A stretch of DNA of 64,000 nucleotides from Scytonema tolypothrichoides VB-61278 (GCF_000828085.3 NZ_JXCA02000016.1:267659-331658), one strand, 5' to 3'. Shown: positions 27,976-36,841, numbered from the stretch's first letter. Numbers and translations are program-made. The notes: a model not told the origin generated them from the letters alone.

Positions 27976-28992
27976 GTGAACCGGACTGACACCAGACGCA
28001 GAAGAAATAGATACACAAGAGGGATGACACCTGTGATTGCTCTGCTTATGCTATCGTTGAGTGCTGGGTGTACGGAATCTAATACAAATCAACCAACAAC
28101 TGCCCAACAGTCACCACCACAAGAAACTCCATCCACCTCATCACCACAGTCAGGAAAAACCAAAGTGGTGACAACGTTTTTGCCGATGTATATATTTACC
28201 AAGGCGGTGGCTGGGAGTGCAGCAGATGTGGAAATTTTAGTACCACCGGGAACAGAAGTACACGAGTATCAATCTACACCAAATAATGTGAAGGCGATCG
28301 CCACTGCTAATGTCTTAGTAAAAAACGGCTTAGGTTTGGAGGAATTTTTAGACAACACCATAAAAAATGCCCAAAATCCCAAATTGTCTGTGATTAATGC
28401 AAGTAAGGGTATTCAACCCTTAAATGAAATTTCTCCTGTTGAGAAAACGGGTAAAAAAGAGGAAGAACACGACCACGAACACGCCGAAGGTAACCCTCAT
28501 GTTTGGTTAGATCCAGTTTTAGCAAAACAGCAAGTTGCTAATATTCGGGATGGGTTAATTGCTGCTGATTCTGCAAATAAAGCGAGTTATGAGGCAAATG
28601 CAGCAGCTTATATCAAACAATTAGACAGTTTAAATAGTGAATTTCAGCAGACTTTACAAAAAAACCCTAATTGTACTTTTATCACTTTCCATGATGCCTT
28701 TCCATACTTAGCTAAACGTTATAACCTCAAACAAGTTGCAGTCGTGGAAATTCCTGAAGATCAACTAGCCCCAGCGGATATTCAAAATGCAGTCAATGCG
28801 GTGAAAAAATATAAAGTGAAAGCTTTATTTAGCGAACCTGGAGTAGATAACAAATTATTATCAAGTCTTTCTAATGATTTGAAGTTAACTTTACGTTCCT
28901 TAAATTCTTTAGAAACTGGCAATACAGATCCGCAGCATTATTTCAAGGCAATGCGAGATAATTTACAAACTTTAGAAACAGCCTGCAAATAA
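27976..28992 (+). CDS. znuA: Zinc ABC transporter substrate-binding protein ZnuA
   Basis: Periplasmic zinc-binding lipoprotein of the cluster 9 (TroA/ZnuA) family. The N-terminus has a basic region and a lipobox-like LSLSAGC (Cys at about residue 31), then a Pro/Gln/Ser linker. Metal-site histidines are visible: H in GTEVHEYQ, H in EGNPHVWLDP, H in FITFHDAF, and the acidic site in FSEPGVD. A charged His/Glu/Asp loop (EEEHDHEHAEG) typical of zinc-specific members precedes the second ligand. It starts at a GTG with AAGGAG upstream. A Zur-box-like site lies in the promoter and znuC follows 81 bases later. Confidence 0.93.
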   Translation: MNRTDTRRRRNRYTRGMTPVIALLMLSLSAGCTESNTNQPTTAQQSPPQETPSTSSPQSGKTKVVTTFLPMYIFTKAVAGSAADVEILVPPGTEVHEYQSTPNNVKAIATANVLVKNGLGLEEFLDNTIKNAQNPKLSVINASKGIQPLNEISPVEKTGKKEEEHDHEHAEGNPHVWLDPVLAKQQVANIRDGLIAADSANKASYEANAAAYIKQLDSLNSEFQQTLQKNPNCTFITFHDAFPYLAKRYNLKQVAVVEIPEDQLAPADIQNAVNAVKKYKVKALFSEPGVDNKLLSSLSNDLKLTLRSLNSLETGNTDPQHYFKAMRDNLQTLETACK

Positions 28993-29073
28993 ATTTGGTC
29001 ATTTGCTATTTGTCCTTTAGAGAAAGTGCAAATAACAAGTGACTTATGAAGAACGACTCATAACGAATGACGA

Positions 29074-29862
29074 ATGATTAATGACTCTCCTATTTTAAAA
29101 GTAGAGGGACTAACTGTTTATCAAGATAGCTACCTAGCAGTCAGAGATGTTTCTTTTGAATTATTGTCAGGAACAAATACAGCTATAGTTGGTCCCAATG
29201 GTGCGGGTAAAAGTACGCTCGTACAAGCAGTGTTGGATTTGATTCCACGAAGTGCTGGCAAAATTGAAATATTGGGTCGCCCTTTAGCACGTTTAAGGAA
29301 TTTACGTTGTCACTTGGGCTACATGCCACAAAACTTTATTTTTGACCGTAGCTTTCCCATCTGTGTGAGTGAATTGGTGGGGTTGGGATGGGTGAAAGAA
29401 GCGAAAAGAAAACCATCTTTAGCCACTTTAACAACGGGGAGTTTTGGGGAAGCCCGTCGGGAAAAATCAGCAGCAGTTGCTGAAGCTTTGCGGCGAACGG
29501 ATGCTTACCATTTGCGAAATCAAGCAATTGGAACTCTCAGTGGCGGTCAACTTAAGCGGGTGTTGTTGGCATACTGTTTGGTTATGAGTCGAAAGCTTTT
29601 GGTGCTAGATGAGGCGTTTGCTGGGGTAGATGTACAAGGTACAGCGGATTTTTATACACTACTTAATGAACTCAAGCAGGAAGAAAAATGGACGGTGTTA
29701 CAGGTTTCTCATGACATCGATATGGTGAGTCGTTATTGCGATCGCGTCATTTGCCTCAACCAAACCATCGTTTGCACTGGTATTCCAGAAGTCGCCCTTT
29801 CACCCCAAAACCTTTTAACAACCTATGGTCCTGCTTTCAGTCGCTATCAACATCATCACTAA
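29074..29862 (+). CDS. znuC: Zinc/manganese ABC transporter ATP-binding protein ZnuC-like
   Basis: ATPase subunit (262 aa) expected to energise ZnuA-dependent uptake at the inner membrane. It has Walker A GPNGAGKST, Q-loop GYMPQNF, signature LSGGQLKR, Walker B LLVLDEAFAG and H-loop QVSHDID. An insertion of about 25 residues (GWVKEAKRKPSLATLTTGSF) after the Q-loop is common in cyanobacterial members. It ends in a short His tail (YQHHH). It is in an operon with znuA. No permease (znuB) gene follows in the next 600 bases or elsewhere in the window. Confidence 0.9.
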   Translation: MINDSPILKVEGLTVYQDSYLAVRDVSFELLSGTNTAIVGPNGAGKSTLVQAVLDLIPRSAGKIEILGRPLARLRNLRCHLGYMPQNFIFDRSFPICVSELVGLGWVKEAKRKPSLATLTTGSFGEARREKSAAVAEALRRTDAYHLRNQAIGTLSGGQLKRVLLAYCLVMSRKLLVLDEAFAGVDVQGTADFYTLLNELKQEEKWTVLQVSHDIDMVSRYCDRVICLNQTIVCTGIPEVALSPQNLLTTYGPAFSRYQHHH

Positions 29863-30485
29863 TTGACCGAAGAAAGGCAGCGCAAGCAGGGGCAGAAGGC
29901 AGAAGGGATTAAGAATTTCCTTGAAAAAGTTAGTCCTCTGTTTTTTGCCCTTTGGTTTCAAGCCCCTAACTTATGGTATGGGGATTCTTAATTTTGATAG
30001 CGCAGCGTGCCCGTAGGGCATACTTTGAATTTTGAATTTTGAATTGTTTTGACATGGCAGGGTTTCTGAGTCAGCCGACCACTGATGAGTTTCCCCGTCG
30101 CCTTTTGTGATATTGGTATTACAGTAGCTCTATCTCTACCTGAAGTGTTATGGCTTTTGCGGACTCGTCAATTGCCTAGATACCCACAGACTACAGTGTT
30201 CCTGTGGAAAAGGTGTTGTCTATGTGTGACGAACTCCTAATTGCCTACAAAAACCTAAGATCACTTTGGCTGGCTTAGGATGCAAAGGCAATTAGGAGCC
30301 AAATTCTGTTTAAACCACACCCAGAAGGCACTAGCAACACAAGTTATGAAACCGAAGTGACTTGAGTTGGTAAAAGTTCGTGCCTAATAGCAAAGAATAT
30401 TAACTCAGCAATTAGCCATGAGCACGAATGAGATTGAGCATTGTCATTTTAGCTGTGTTGAGCATCAAAATCGTTAAGGGGAAAA
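29863..30485. other. Intergenic region between znuC and psbV
   Basis: About 620 bases with no gene seen. It holds a GC-rich dispersed palindrome with TTTGAATTTTGAATT repeats (about 30000-30045) and a long hairpin at 30234-30298. The psbV promoter must lie in the last 180 bases. Confidence 0.4.
30234..30298. repeat. Two-tier 65-base hairpin upstream of psbV
   Basis: CTCCTAATTGCCT (30234-30246) pairs perfectly with AGGCAATTAGGAG (30286-30298). Inside it, CCTAAG pairs with CTTAGG. No U-tract follows. It may be a small RNA, a leader element or a palindromic repeat. Confidence 0.55.
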
Positions 30486-30977
30486 ATGTTTAGAAAACTG
30501 TTTGGCATTTTTGCGGCTACTATTTTGCTGACCTTTCAATTCGTTGTCGGTAGCGCCTCCGCAGTCCAACTAGACCAAGCGACCCGCACGGTGCCATTAA
30601 ATGAGAGTGGCGAGACTACTGTCGTTAGCCTTGAACAACTCAAAGAAGGCAAACGCTTATTTAACAACACTTGCTCTCAGTGTCATCCTGGAGGTATTAC
30701 CAAGACAAACCAAAACATAGGGCTTGAGCCTGAAACACTCGCCTTAGCCACACCAAACCGTAACAACATTGAAGGTTTAGTGGACTATTTGAAAAATCCT
30801 ACCACCTACGACGGGGAGGAGGAAATTTCTGAATTACACCCTAGCACCAAGAGCGCAGATATTTTCACAGAAATGAGAAATCTGACCGATGGTGACTTGG
30901 AGGCGATCGCTGGTTATATTCTCGTCCAACCGAAGGTTGATCCTATACGATGGGGCGGTGGTAAAATTTATTACTAA
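30486..30977 (+). CDS. psbV: Photosystem II cytochrome c-550 (PsbV)
   Basis: Extrinsic lumenal subunit that stabilises the Mn4CaO5 cluster of PSII and its Ca/Cl requirement. The 163-residue precursor has a signal peptide (residues 1-26, ending SASA) and the heme c site CSQCH (about residues 63-67). The conserved C-terminus GDLEAIAGYILVQPKVDPIRWGGGKIYY supplies the second axial His-free PsbV fold. The mature size of about 137 aa matches the family. GGGGAAAA precedes the ATG. It is followed by other soluble electron-transfer genes (petE, petJ) on the same strand. Confidence 0.97.
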   Translation: MFRKLFGIFAATILLTFQFVVGSASAVQLDQATRTVPLNESGETTVVSLEQLKEGKRLFNNTCSQCHPGGITKTNQNIGLEPETLALATPNRNNIEGLVDYLKNPTTYDGEEEISELHPSTKSADIFTEMRNLTDGDLEAIAGYILVQPKVDPIRWGGGKIYY

Positions 30978-31770
30978 AACTAGCGGCTTGATTTAGTTAT
31001 TAGTTATTAGTGAGCCAGCGCTGCACCGAGGTTTGCCTCGTTTCGGCTCTGGCTCTCCTGTTGAGTCATGATAAATCCTATAAATAGGAACTAATGATTA
31101 GTCACTAGTGACTAATCATTACAAACTATCTTTAACAGTTATAGCAGTCGCGACAATTGTTAGGACATTTCCCTGTTCCCTGTTAAGAGTTCCCTGTTCC
31201 CTCTTAATCAAAGTACGATGTCCTAAACGATATGTCTGTTGCTATACAAAACTTAGAAAAATATAGGATTGCTATCTGATTTTTGCCAAGCTTCGTACAC
31301 CTCAAAGAGCCTTTTTTCTTGTTAAGAGTTCCCTGTTAAGCGTTCCCTGTTCAACGAATTCAGTTCATAAACCAAACCTGATTCCTATAGTTTGAGTCAG
31401 TGAGGTAGATTTGAGGATAAAAAGAGTTTTTTTAAAACTCAGTACTTAAGACTGATGAACCATATATAGAACTCATATTTGATTTTTACGAAGCTAGGTA
31501 CATCTTTATTGCTTCTTAAGAGTTAAGCGTTAAGTAAGAGTTAAGAGTTAAGAGTTCTCTCCCCCTACGAATTAATTCACCAAATCAAACCGGATTCCTA
31601 TACATTTTTGTGTATTAAAGTCAAGTCGTCATTACTGATGACAGCTGGTTTAATTATAGTATGATTCGCCAAGATTAAAAAAACTTTGTATCTACGACAG
31701 ATTGTCATATTTCGGCTGAATTTTATTTAAAATGGATAAGGAACATAAAACCAATGATTAGGAGAAAACC
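30978..31770. other. Intergenic region between psbV and petE
   Basis: About 790 bases with no gene seen. It holds degenerate heptamer-type repeats (TTCCCTG/TTAAGAG at about 31168-31203, 31318-31350 and 31500-31555) and two diverged copies of a CTATC/CATATTTGATTTTT... block (about 31270 and 31465). The petE promoter is likely within the last 100 bases; a TATATT/TTTAAAATGG AT-rich stretch is present but no clear boxes are assigned. Confidence 0.4.
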
Positions 31771-32190
31771 ATGAAAATCGTCGCGTCAAGCTTACGGCGC
31801 TTTAGTCTAGCATTGTTAACAATTTTTTTCGTTGTTAGTAGCTTAGTTGTTTTTGCTCCCAGTGCTTCAGCGGAAACATATACAGTAAAACTGGGTAGTG
31901 ATAAAGGAATGTTAGTGTTTCAGCCGGCGAAGTTGACGATTAAACCAGGCGACACAATTGAATGGGTGAATAACAAAGTTCCTCCTCATAATGTTGTATT
32001 TGATGGTGCCAAGAATCCCACAAAGAGCATTGCTGTAGCCAAAGATTTGTCTCATAAGAAGTTGCTGATGAGTCCTGGTCAAAAAACAACAACAACTTTC
32101 CCAGCAGACGCAGCTGCCGGTGAGTACACTTTCTACTGCGAACCTCACCGTGGCGCAGGTATGGTTGGCAAAGTCACTGTCGAAGGCTAG
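31771..32190 (+). CDS. petE: Plastocyanin
   Basis: Type I copper protein carrying electrons from cytochrome b6f to PSI or cytochrome oxidase in the thylakoid lumen. The precursor (139 aa) has a signal peptide ending SASA at residue 34, then ETYTVKLGSDKGMLVFQP. Copper ligands are visible: His in VPPHNVVFD, and Cys, His and Met in FYCEPHRGAGMVGKVTVEG. AGGAGAAAACC precedes the ATG. It lies 357 bases upstream of petJ, the alternative carrier, so the copper-switched pair is adjacent. Confidence 0.97.
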   Translation: MKIVASSLRRFSLALLTIFFVVSSLVVFAPSASAETYTVKLGSDKGMLVFQPAKLTIKPGDTIEWVNNKVPPHNVVFDGAKNPTKSIAVAKDLSHKKLLMSPGQKTTTTFPADAAAGEYTFYCEPHRGAGMVGKVTVEG

Positions 32191-32289
32191 ATTTAAGCTG
32201 TTGACAGAAAACACCTACTTGTGGTATATAGTGAAAGCTCCTAGATAACAAACCCGAATGTTGGGATATTTACATGAGGGCTTATCAGT

Positions 32290-32350
32290 GGTGACAAGTT
32301 TTATCCTGATCCAAGAGTTGATAGCAACCAAAAGGGATAAACTCGTCACC
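32290..32350. repeat. Imperfect hairpin between petE and petJ
   Basis: GGTGACAAGTTTTATCC (32290-32306) folds onto GGGATAAACTCGTCACC (32334-32350) with one or two mismatches. It lies about 100 bases downstream of the petE stop and may act as a petE terminator or a petJ upstream element. Confidence 0.45.
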
Positions 32351-32359
32351 GCTCATTTT

Positions 32360-32393
32360 GAGATAATTTGTATCTAAACAAACAAATTATCTC
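32360..32393. repeat. Perfect 12-bp hairpin between petE and petJ
   Basis: GAGATAATTTGT (32360-32371) and ACAAATTATCTC (32382-32393) are exact complements around a 10-base loop. Without a U-tract it could equally be an operator palindrome for petJ control. Confidence 0.5.
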
Positions 32394-32547
32394 ATTAGTT
32401 ACAAACAATTTAGAGCATAACGGTGTAATAGCACGAGTAAATGAGCAACTGTATCAAAGATTAGTTCTTTTGAGACTTCTAGTAGCCTTACAATAGTGAC
32501 TGGAGACTGTTTTTGGGTTGCTGGAGGCTAGTTGCAAGGAGAATCTC

Positions 32548-32931
32548 TTGAGAATAGTTTTATTTATAGCTTTATTGGCGATCGCCCTTTGGGCGGCTCC
32601 CTGCTGGAGCATGGCCTTGTTCCAATTTACATTTATTGATTCAGCACTTGCAGCCGAAATGTCCAACGGTGCCAAAATCTTTAACGCTAACTGCTCTTCT
32701 TGTCACATAGGTGGTGGTAACATCCTCATTGGCGAGAAAACTTTGAAAAAGGAAGCTTTATCAAAGTACCTGGAGGATTATGATGCAGACTCAATTCAAG
32801 CGATTATTTACCAGGTGCAAAATGGCAAGAATGCTATGCCCGCATTCAAGAATAAGTTAAGTGAACAGGAGATTATAGAGGTAGCTGCTTACATTTTCCA
32901 AAAAGCAGAACTAGGCTGGCAAGATAGCTAA
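32548..32931 (+). CDS. petJ: Cytochrome c6
   Basis: Soluble c-type cytochrome that replaces plastocyanin between b6f and PSI when copper is scarce. I place the start at a TTG (32548) because AAGGAG lies 6 bases before it; the frame runs 10 codons further. A long signal peptide (VLFIALLAIALWAAPCW...SALAA) leads to EMSNGAKIFNANCSSCHIGGGN, with CxxCH heme attachment and the axial Met in NAMPAFKNKLS. The C-terminal helix EIIEVAAYIFQKAELGW is typical. A strong terminator follows directly. Confidence 0.94.
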   Translation: MRIVLFIALLAIALWAAPCWSMALFQFTFIDSALAAEMSNGAKIFNANCSSCHIGGGNILIGEKTLKKEALSKYLEDYDADSIQAIIYQVQNGKNAMPAFKNKLSEQEIIEVAAYIFQKAELGWQDS

Positions 32932-32943
32932 AAATAGAAAAAG

Positions 32944-32971
32944 AAAACCCTCTGGTGTTCCAGAGGGTTTT
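32944..32971. terminator. Strong bidirectional terminator after petJ
   Basis: AAAACCCTCTGG, a TGTT loop, then CCAGAGGGTTTTTT. It has a 12-bp perfect stem with U-tracts on both strands and lies between convergent petJ and the TonB-like gene. Confidence 0.9.
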
Positions 32972-33020
32972 TTATTGATGACAAGCAAGATAAGCAACTT
33001 TAGTTGAGTGATGACTGTTT

Positions 33021-35066
33021 TTATTTTTCCTGATTGCCGCCTTGTCTTGTATCTCTAATTTGACGCAACTGTTGTAGTAATTTTTGGCTGTTTTGACCAG
33101 AAGCAGAAGATTGATTGCTACTAACTTCTTGTTGAGAAGTTTGTTCAAGATTCGCTTGTTGTGGTGACGTAGTTTGCCTGACAACAACCTGCTGCTGTGA
33201 TGTTTGTTGTTCTTTATCAGTTTGTGAAGAAGATGCAGACTGTCTTATCATCACCCGTTGCTGTGATGTTTGTTGTTCTTTATCAGTTTGTGAAGAAGAT
33301 GCAGACTGCCTGACAACAACCCGTTGCTGTGATGTTTGTTGTTCTTTATCAGTTTGTGAAGAAGATGCAGACTGTTTTATAATGACACGTTGTTGTTCAA
33401 GATTTGCTTGTGGTGCAGGCGTCGTATTCTGCATCACAATCACCCGTCGCCGTCGTGATGTTTGTTGTTCAAGATTTGCTTGTGGTGCAGACTCAGTTTG
33501 GCTTTGGGATTGCTTCATCGATGATGAACCAGAACGCTGAACCAGGTTAACTTTTTGCGGTTCTTTGGATGGTTGTAAATTGACTCTGTCGGGACGCAAA
33601 CCCTGAGTCATCTCAATTTTTTGTGGTTCTTTGGATGGTAGTGAGGTGACTGGAACTGAACGCAAACGTTGAATTAAGCTGCCTTGTGCTATGGTTACTG
33701 GTTGTGTTTGATTGATTCGAGATGAAGTTGACAGTTCTGATGCGGGAGTTTTAGAAATATTGCTGTTAGGCTTGAACGAAATGTTAAATGGGTAAAACTT
33801 TGGCTTGCCATTTGCCTGAACAGGATTTTTTTGGAAATATTCTCTGAAATATTGCCTAACAGATGTTTTCAACTCAGGTGAAACAGCATTATTGTGGAAA
33901 TCTATCGACTCCACTTGACCTTCACGATTAACTACCAAATCACCTTCAACGTTGCCTTGTTGTGCTGTTTTCGCATCGACTGTTTCAGCTATGGGCTGTT
34001 TCGTTTCTAAATTAGGATATTGCTGTTTAACTTCAGTGAAACGTTGTGCAAAAGTTTTAGGTGTTGACGGTGTTGACGGTGTTGACGGTGTTGACGTTAT
34101 TGACGGTGTTGACAACGACCGCCCAGTTGCTAGTGGGGGTAACTCAGGAGGTTGAACATTTGAACCTTGCTGCAATTGCGGCAGGTTTTGCCTTCCTAAA
34201 GCGATGCTATGATCCCCAACTTGTGGAGGTTGTATAACAGGGGTTACAAGCTGTTGGTTATTCGCACCTTGTGATATTTGGCTCCCCTGATCTGTGGTTT
34301 GTGTAGCGGTGCTTACATCACCAGAGGGAGGCATCTGGTCAGGGGAAACAGAAGCAGAGGTGTTAAGAAGTTCCTGTTCTTCAGCTATGTTAGCTGCTTG
34401 TATTGGAGGCACATTGTAGGGAATCCTAGAAGATGCCAGTGGCTTAGCTTCTCCTAATTCTACTTTTTCTGGATAACGAGGCAATGGCCTGACTTTCGCA
34501 CTTAAGGATGGGTCAGCTTCTGGATAACGAGGCAATGGTTTGACTTTCGCACTTAAGGATGGGTCAGCTTCTGGATAACGAGGTAATGGTTTGACTTTCG
34601 CACTCAAGGATGGGTCAGGTTGCAAATCTTTCTTGGAAAGAATTGGCAAAGACTGACTTTTAGGTAAGGAAGCAACGGCTACGTTGTTCGTTTTAGGCAA
34701 CGGGGGTAATATCAGAGCAGTAGAAGACTTTGATGGTGGTAGAGGCGGTAATGATGGAATTGATTGATTAGCAAACTTTGGTGAAGGAACTTGTGGAAGT
34801 AATGCAGGCGCTGGCGGTTGTAAGGGTTGTAAGGGGAGTTGTGGTACGCCAGGTTGTGGCAGACTATTTTTTTCAGATTGACTTAATTCAACAAGTCCAA
34901 CACTACTTTTTAATGATGCTTCTTGCTTAGGTTTATTAGAATTCGTTGGCACTATCGGCAGGAGAAAGGCGATAGCACTGTGAATGCCAAGAGATGCTAG
35001 GACTGCTATCCCAGTGGGCTGGCTTAAGAATTCAGGTATATTTTTCAGGAGGGAGACGTAGGACAT
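33021..35066 (-). CDS. TonB-like energy-transducer protein with internal repeats
   Basis: A 681-residue protein with one N-terminal membrane anchor (GIAVLASLGIHSAIAFLLPIV, residues 19-39), a long Pro/Gln/Ser-rich periplasmic linker, and a TonB-C-like domain around residues 360-445 (GDLVVNREGQVESIDF...FYPFNISFK). A very repetitive Gln/Ser-rich tail follows. Three tandem repeat sets are visible: DPSLSAKVKPLPRYPEA x3, STP triplets, and a 22-residue unit containing SASSSQTDKEQQTSQQ x3. TonB proteins couple the proton-motive force to outer-membrane receptors. This has the cyanobacterial layout; the long C-terminal extension past the TonB domain is unusual. No ExbB/D or receptor gene is nearby. Confidence 0.78.
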   Translation of the reverse strand: MSYVSLLKNIPEFLSQPTGIAVLASLGIHSAIAFLLPIVPTNSNKPKQEASLKSSVGLVELSQSEKNSLPQPGVPQLPLQPLQPPAPALLPQVPSPKFANQSIPSLPPLPPSKSSTALILPPLPKTNNVAVASLPKSQSLPILSKKDLQPDPSLSAKVKPLPRYPEADPSLSAKVKPLPRYPEADPSLSAKVRPLPRYPEKVELGEAKPLASSRIPYNVPPIQAANIAEEQELLNTSASVSPDQMPPSGDVSTATQTTDQGSQISQGANNQQLVTPVIQPPQVGDHSIALGRQNLPQLQQGSNVQPPELPPLATGRSLSTPSITSTPSTPSTPSTPKTFAQRFTEVKQQYPNLETKQPIAETVDAKTAQQGNVEGDLVVNREGQVESIDFHNNAVSPELKTSVRQYFREYFQKNPVQANGKPKFYPFNISFKPNSNISKTPASELSTSSRINQTQPVTIAQGSLIQRLRSVPVTSLPSKEPQKIEMTQGLRPDRVNLQPSKEPQKVNLVQRSGSSSMKQSQSQTESAPQANLEQQTSRRRRVIVMQNTTPAPQANLEQQRVIIKQSASSSQTDKEQQTSQQRVVVRQSASSSQTDKEQQTSQQRVMIRQSASSSQTDKEQQTSQQQVVVRQTTSPQQANLEQTSQQEVSSNQSSASGQNSQKLLQQLRQIRDTRQGGNQEK
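33190..33387. repeat. 66-bp coding tandem repeat (x3) in the TonB-like gene
   Basis: Three near-identical 66-bp units encode a 22-residue Ser/Gln-rich block ending in a V(V/I)(V/I)RQ-type strand. The low divergence suggests recent expansion. Confidence 0.85.
34060..34112. repeat. 9-bp coding tandem repeat in the TonB-like gene
   Basis: GGTGTTGAC is repeated about six times, encoding a run of Ser-Thr-Pro triplets in the periplasmic linker. It is a likely site of slippage-driven length change in multiples of three residues. Confidence 0.8.
34468..34620. repeat. 51-bp coding tandem repeat (x3) in the TonB-like gene
   Basis: Three 51-bp units encode the 17-residue block DPSLSAKVKPLPRYPEA, with only two or three base changes between copies. 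Confidence 0.85.
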
Positions 35067-35374
35067 AGCTGTTATCGTTCACTCGACTCAGTTGCAGTTA
35101 TCTAGCAATCTATCACTTTGCTATTATCGTTCACTTGACTCAGTTGCAATTATCTAGCAGTTTGATTTTTGAGGTAACATATAGTAGTAGAACGGAAGCG
35201 CCCCTCTTCAAATAATAGCTTTCTATTGGGACTTGAAAACACCCAACAGCACCGATTTTTGACTTGTTATTTTTTTCAAAAATGACGGATATACTACTCA
35301 AAAGTTGCACTCGCTGATGTTGGGCTTCCAATTCCGCATGCTTTCTCATCTTTCATCTCTATCGAAAATCAAAA

Positions 35375-36070
35375 ATGCCTTTACCGACAGTTATTTTGCC
35401 AGGATATCTAGAAAGCGGAGCCGCTTACCGCTCACTAGAACAATCTTTGCAGCAATTGGGTTTTCCTGCTGTCACTGTAGCACTGCGACGGCGTGACTGG
35501 ATACCCACTCTTGGCGGAAGATCTGTGACGCCTATTTTGCACCAACTCCATGCTACGGTCAAGCAGATATTACTGCAATACAATACGTCTCAAATTAATT
35601 TAATTGGTCACTCAGCCGGAGGTTGGCTTTCTCGCATCTACTTGGGAGAAAAGCCTTACTCAGGACGTGGTGAAGTCACATCATCTGTATGGCAAGCTCA
35701 TCCTCTGGTTGCAACTCTGATAACATTGGGTACACCTCATGTCAGCCAAGAACGCTGGACACGCTGGAATTTGGATTTTGTGAATCAAAATTATCCCGGA
35801 GCATTTTACAAAAATGTTCGCTACGTTTGTGTTGCTGGAAAAACGATCTTTGGGCAAAGGCGGCGGGGTAGTTGGTTAGCTTACAGTAGCTATCAGTTAA
35901 CTTGCGGAAATGGTAACACGTGGGGTGATGGAATTACACCCATTGAAGCGGCTCATCTTGAGGGGGCCCAAAACATTGTTATAGAAGGAGTCAGGCATTC
36001 CCCCAGAAGCTCTCCAATGTGGTACGGTTCACCAGAACCATTAAAAGCTTGGGTTCAATACTTGGTATAA
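35375..36070 (+). CDS. Alpha/beta hydrolase (lipase/esterase-like)
   Basis: Soluble alpha/beta-hydrolase of 231 aa. The nucleophile elbow GHSAGGW (Ser about residue 75) follows INLI, the oxyanion region VILPGYLESGAAYRSLEQ is at the N-terminus, and GDGITPIEAAH and a C-terminal GVRHSPR provide the expected acid/His region. The layout resembles PGAP1/triacylglycerol-lipase-type cyanobacterial proteins. No signal peptide is seen. The substrate is unknown. It starts at an ATG; the gene precedes a cytochrome b paralogue by 108 bases, so they may share transcription. Confidence 0.85.
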   Translation: MPLPTVILPGYLESGAAYRSLEQSLQQLGFPAVTVALRRRDWIPTLGGRSVTPILHQLHATVKQILLQYNTSQINLIGHSAGGWLSRIYLGEKPYSGRGEVTSSVWQAHPLVATLITLGTPHVSQERWTRWNLDFVNQNYPGAFYKNVRYVCVAGKTIFGQRRRGSWLAYSSYQLTCGNGNTWGDGITPIEAAHLEGAQNIVIEGVRHSPRSSPMWYGSPEPLKAWVQYLV

Positions 36071-36178
36071 AGACTGTGCATTATTTTTAGTTCTTATTAG
36101 AAACTAACTATTCTTAACAATTCTTAGTTACACTCGTAATAAAACTAAGGAATTTTTAAGAAAAAGGAGTGCTTAGCC

Positions 36179-36835
36179 ATGCACAACACACAGTCAGATG
36201 TGGTTCTGCGGCGAATCACAACAATATTATCGGTAGTCATCATCACTCTAACCCTGGTTGGTGCTACGACTGGAATTTTGTTGTCGTTTTACTATGAACC
36301 AGCAGCAGGTCGAGCTTACCAGTCGTTGAAAATCATAGACACAGAAGTTCCATACGGTTGGTTGTTCCACAAAGCGCACCAGATAGCTGGTAACGCGGTT
36401 GTTGTCATTGCTTTGATTCAAATTGTGCTGATGTTTGTCAGCAGACAATTTCGCAAGAGTTGGCTGACTGCTTGGATCAGTGGAATTTTCTTTACCCTGA
36501 GTGCGATTGGATTGGGTTGGACAGCGATGATCCTCTCTTGGGATCAAGAAGGATTTTGGCGTTTTAACATCGAACTGGGAACCATAGAAGCTATTCCTTT
36601 TGTTGGTTCTATATTGCGAGATATTTTGACTGGTGGTGGAGCCATTAGTACCGTTACTGTGCAGCATCTTTACACGATACACAGTTATCTGATCTCGGTT
36701 GCTGCCATAGTTCTATCTGTTGTGCATTTATTGAGCGTTTTATGGCTAGAATTGCAATTGAAAAAAATGTATGCAGAAGGAACGCTCCCACAGACTGATA
36801 AGATACAGCAGCAACCAGCCAATGCTCAAGGATAA
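36179..36835 (+). CDS. Cytochrome b6 (PetB) paralogue with reduced heme ligation
   Basis: Four-helix membrane protein (218 aa) homologous to PetB: FYYEP, EAIPFVGS and SWDQEGFW match PetB's FYYKP, EAIPVVG and PWDQxGYW. PetB's four heme histidines (86/100/187/202) correspond here to H67, Q81, H168 and H183. The H86/H187 pair is therefore kept, but the second pair lacks one His. The position of PetB Cys35 (heme c-n link) is Ile. It cannot be a standard b6f subunit and probably holds one b heme in some other membrane redox protein. An AAGGAG ribosome site precedes the ATG. No other b6f gene is adjacent. Confidence 0.85.
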   Translation: MHNTQSDVVLRRITTILSVVIITLTLVGATTGILLSFYYEPAAGRAYQSLKIIDTEVPYGWLFHKAHQIAGNAVVVIALIQIVLMFVSRQFRKSWLTAWISGIFFTLSAIGLGWTAMILSWDQEGFWRFNIELGTIEAIPFVGSILRDILTGGGAISTVTVQHLYTIHSYLISVAAIVLSVVHLLSVLWLELQLKKMYAEGTLPQTDKIQQQPANAQG

Positions 36836-36841
36836 GAAATT

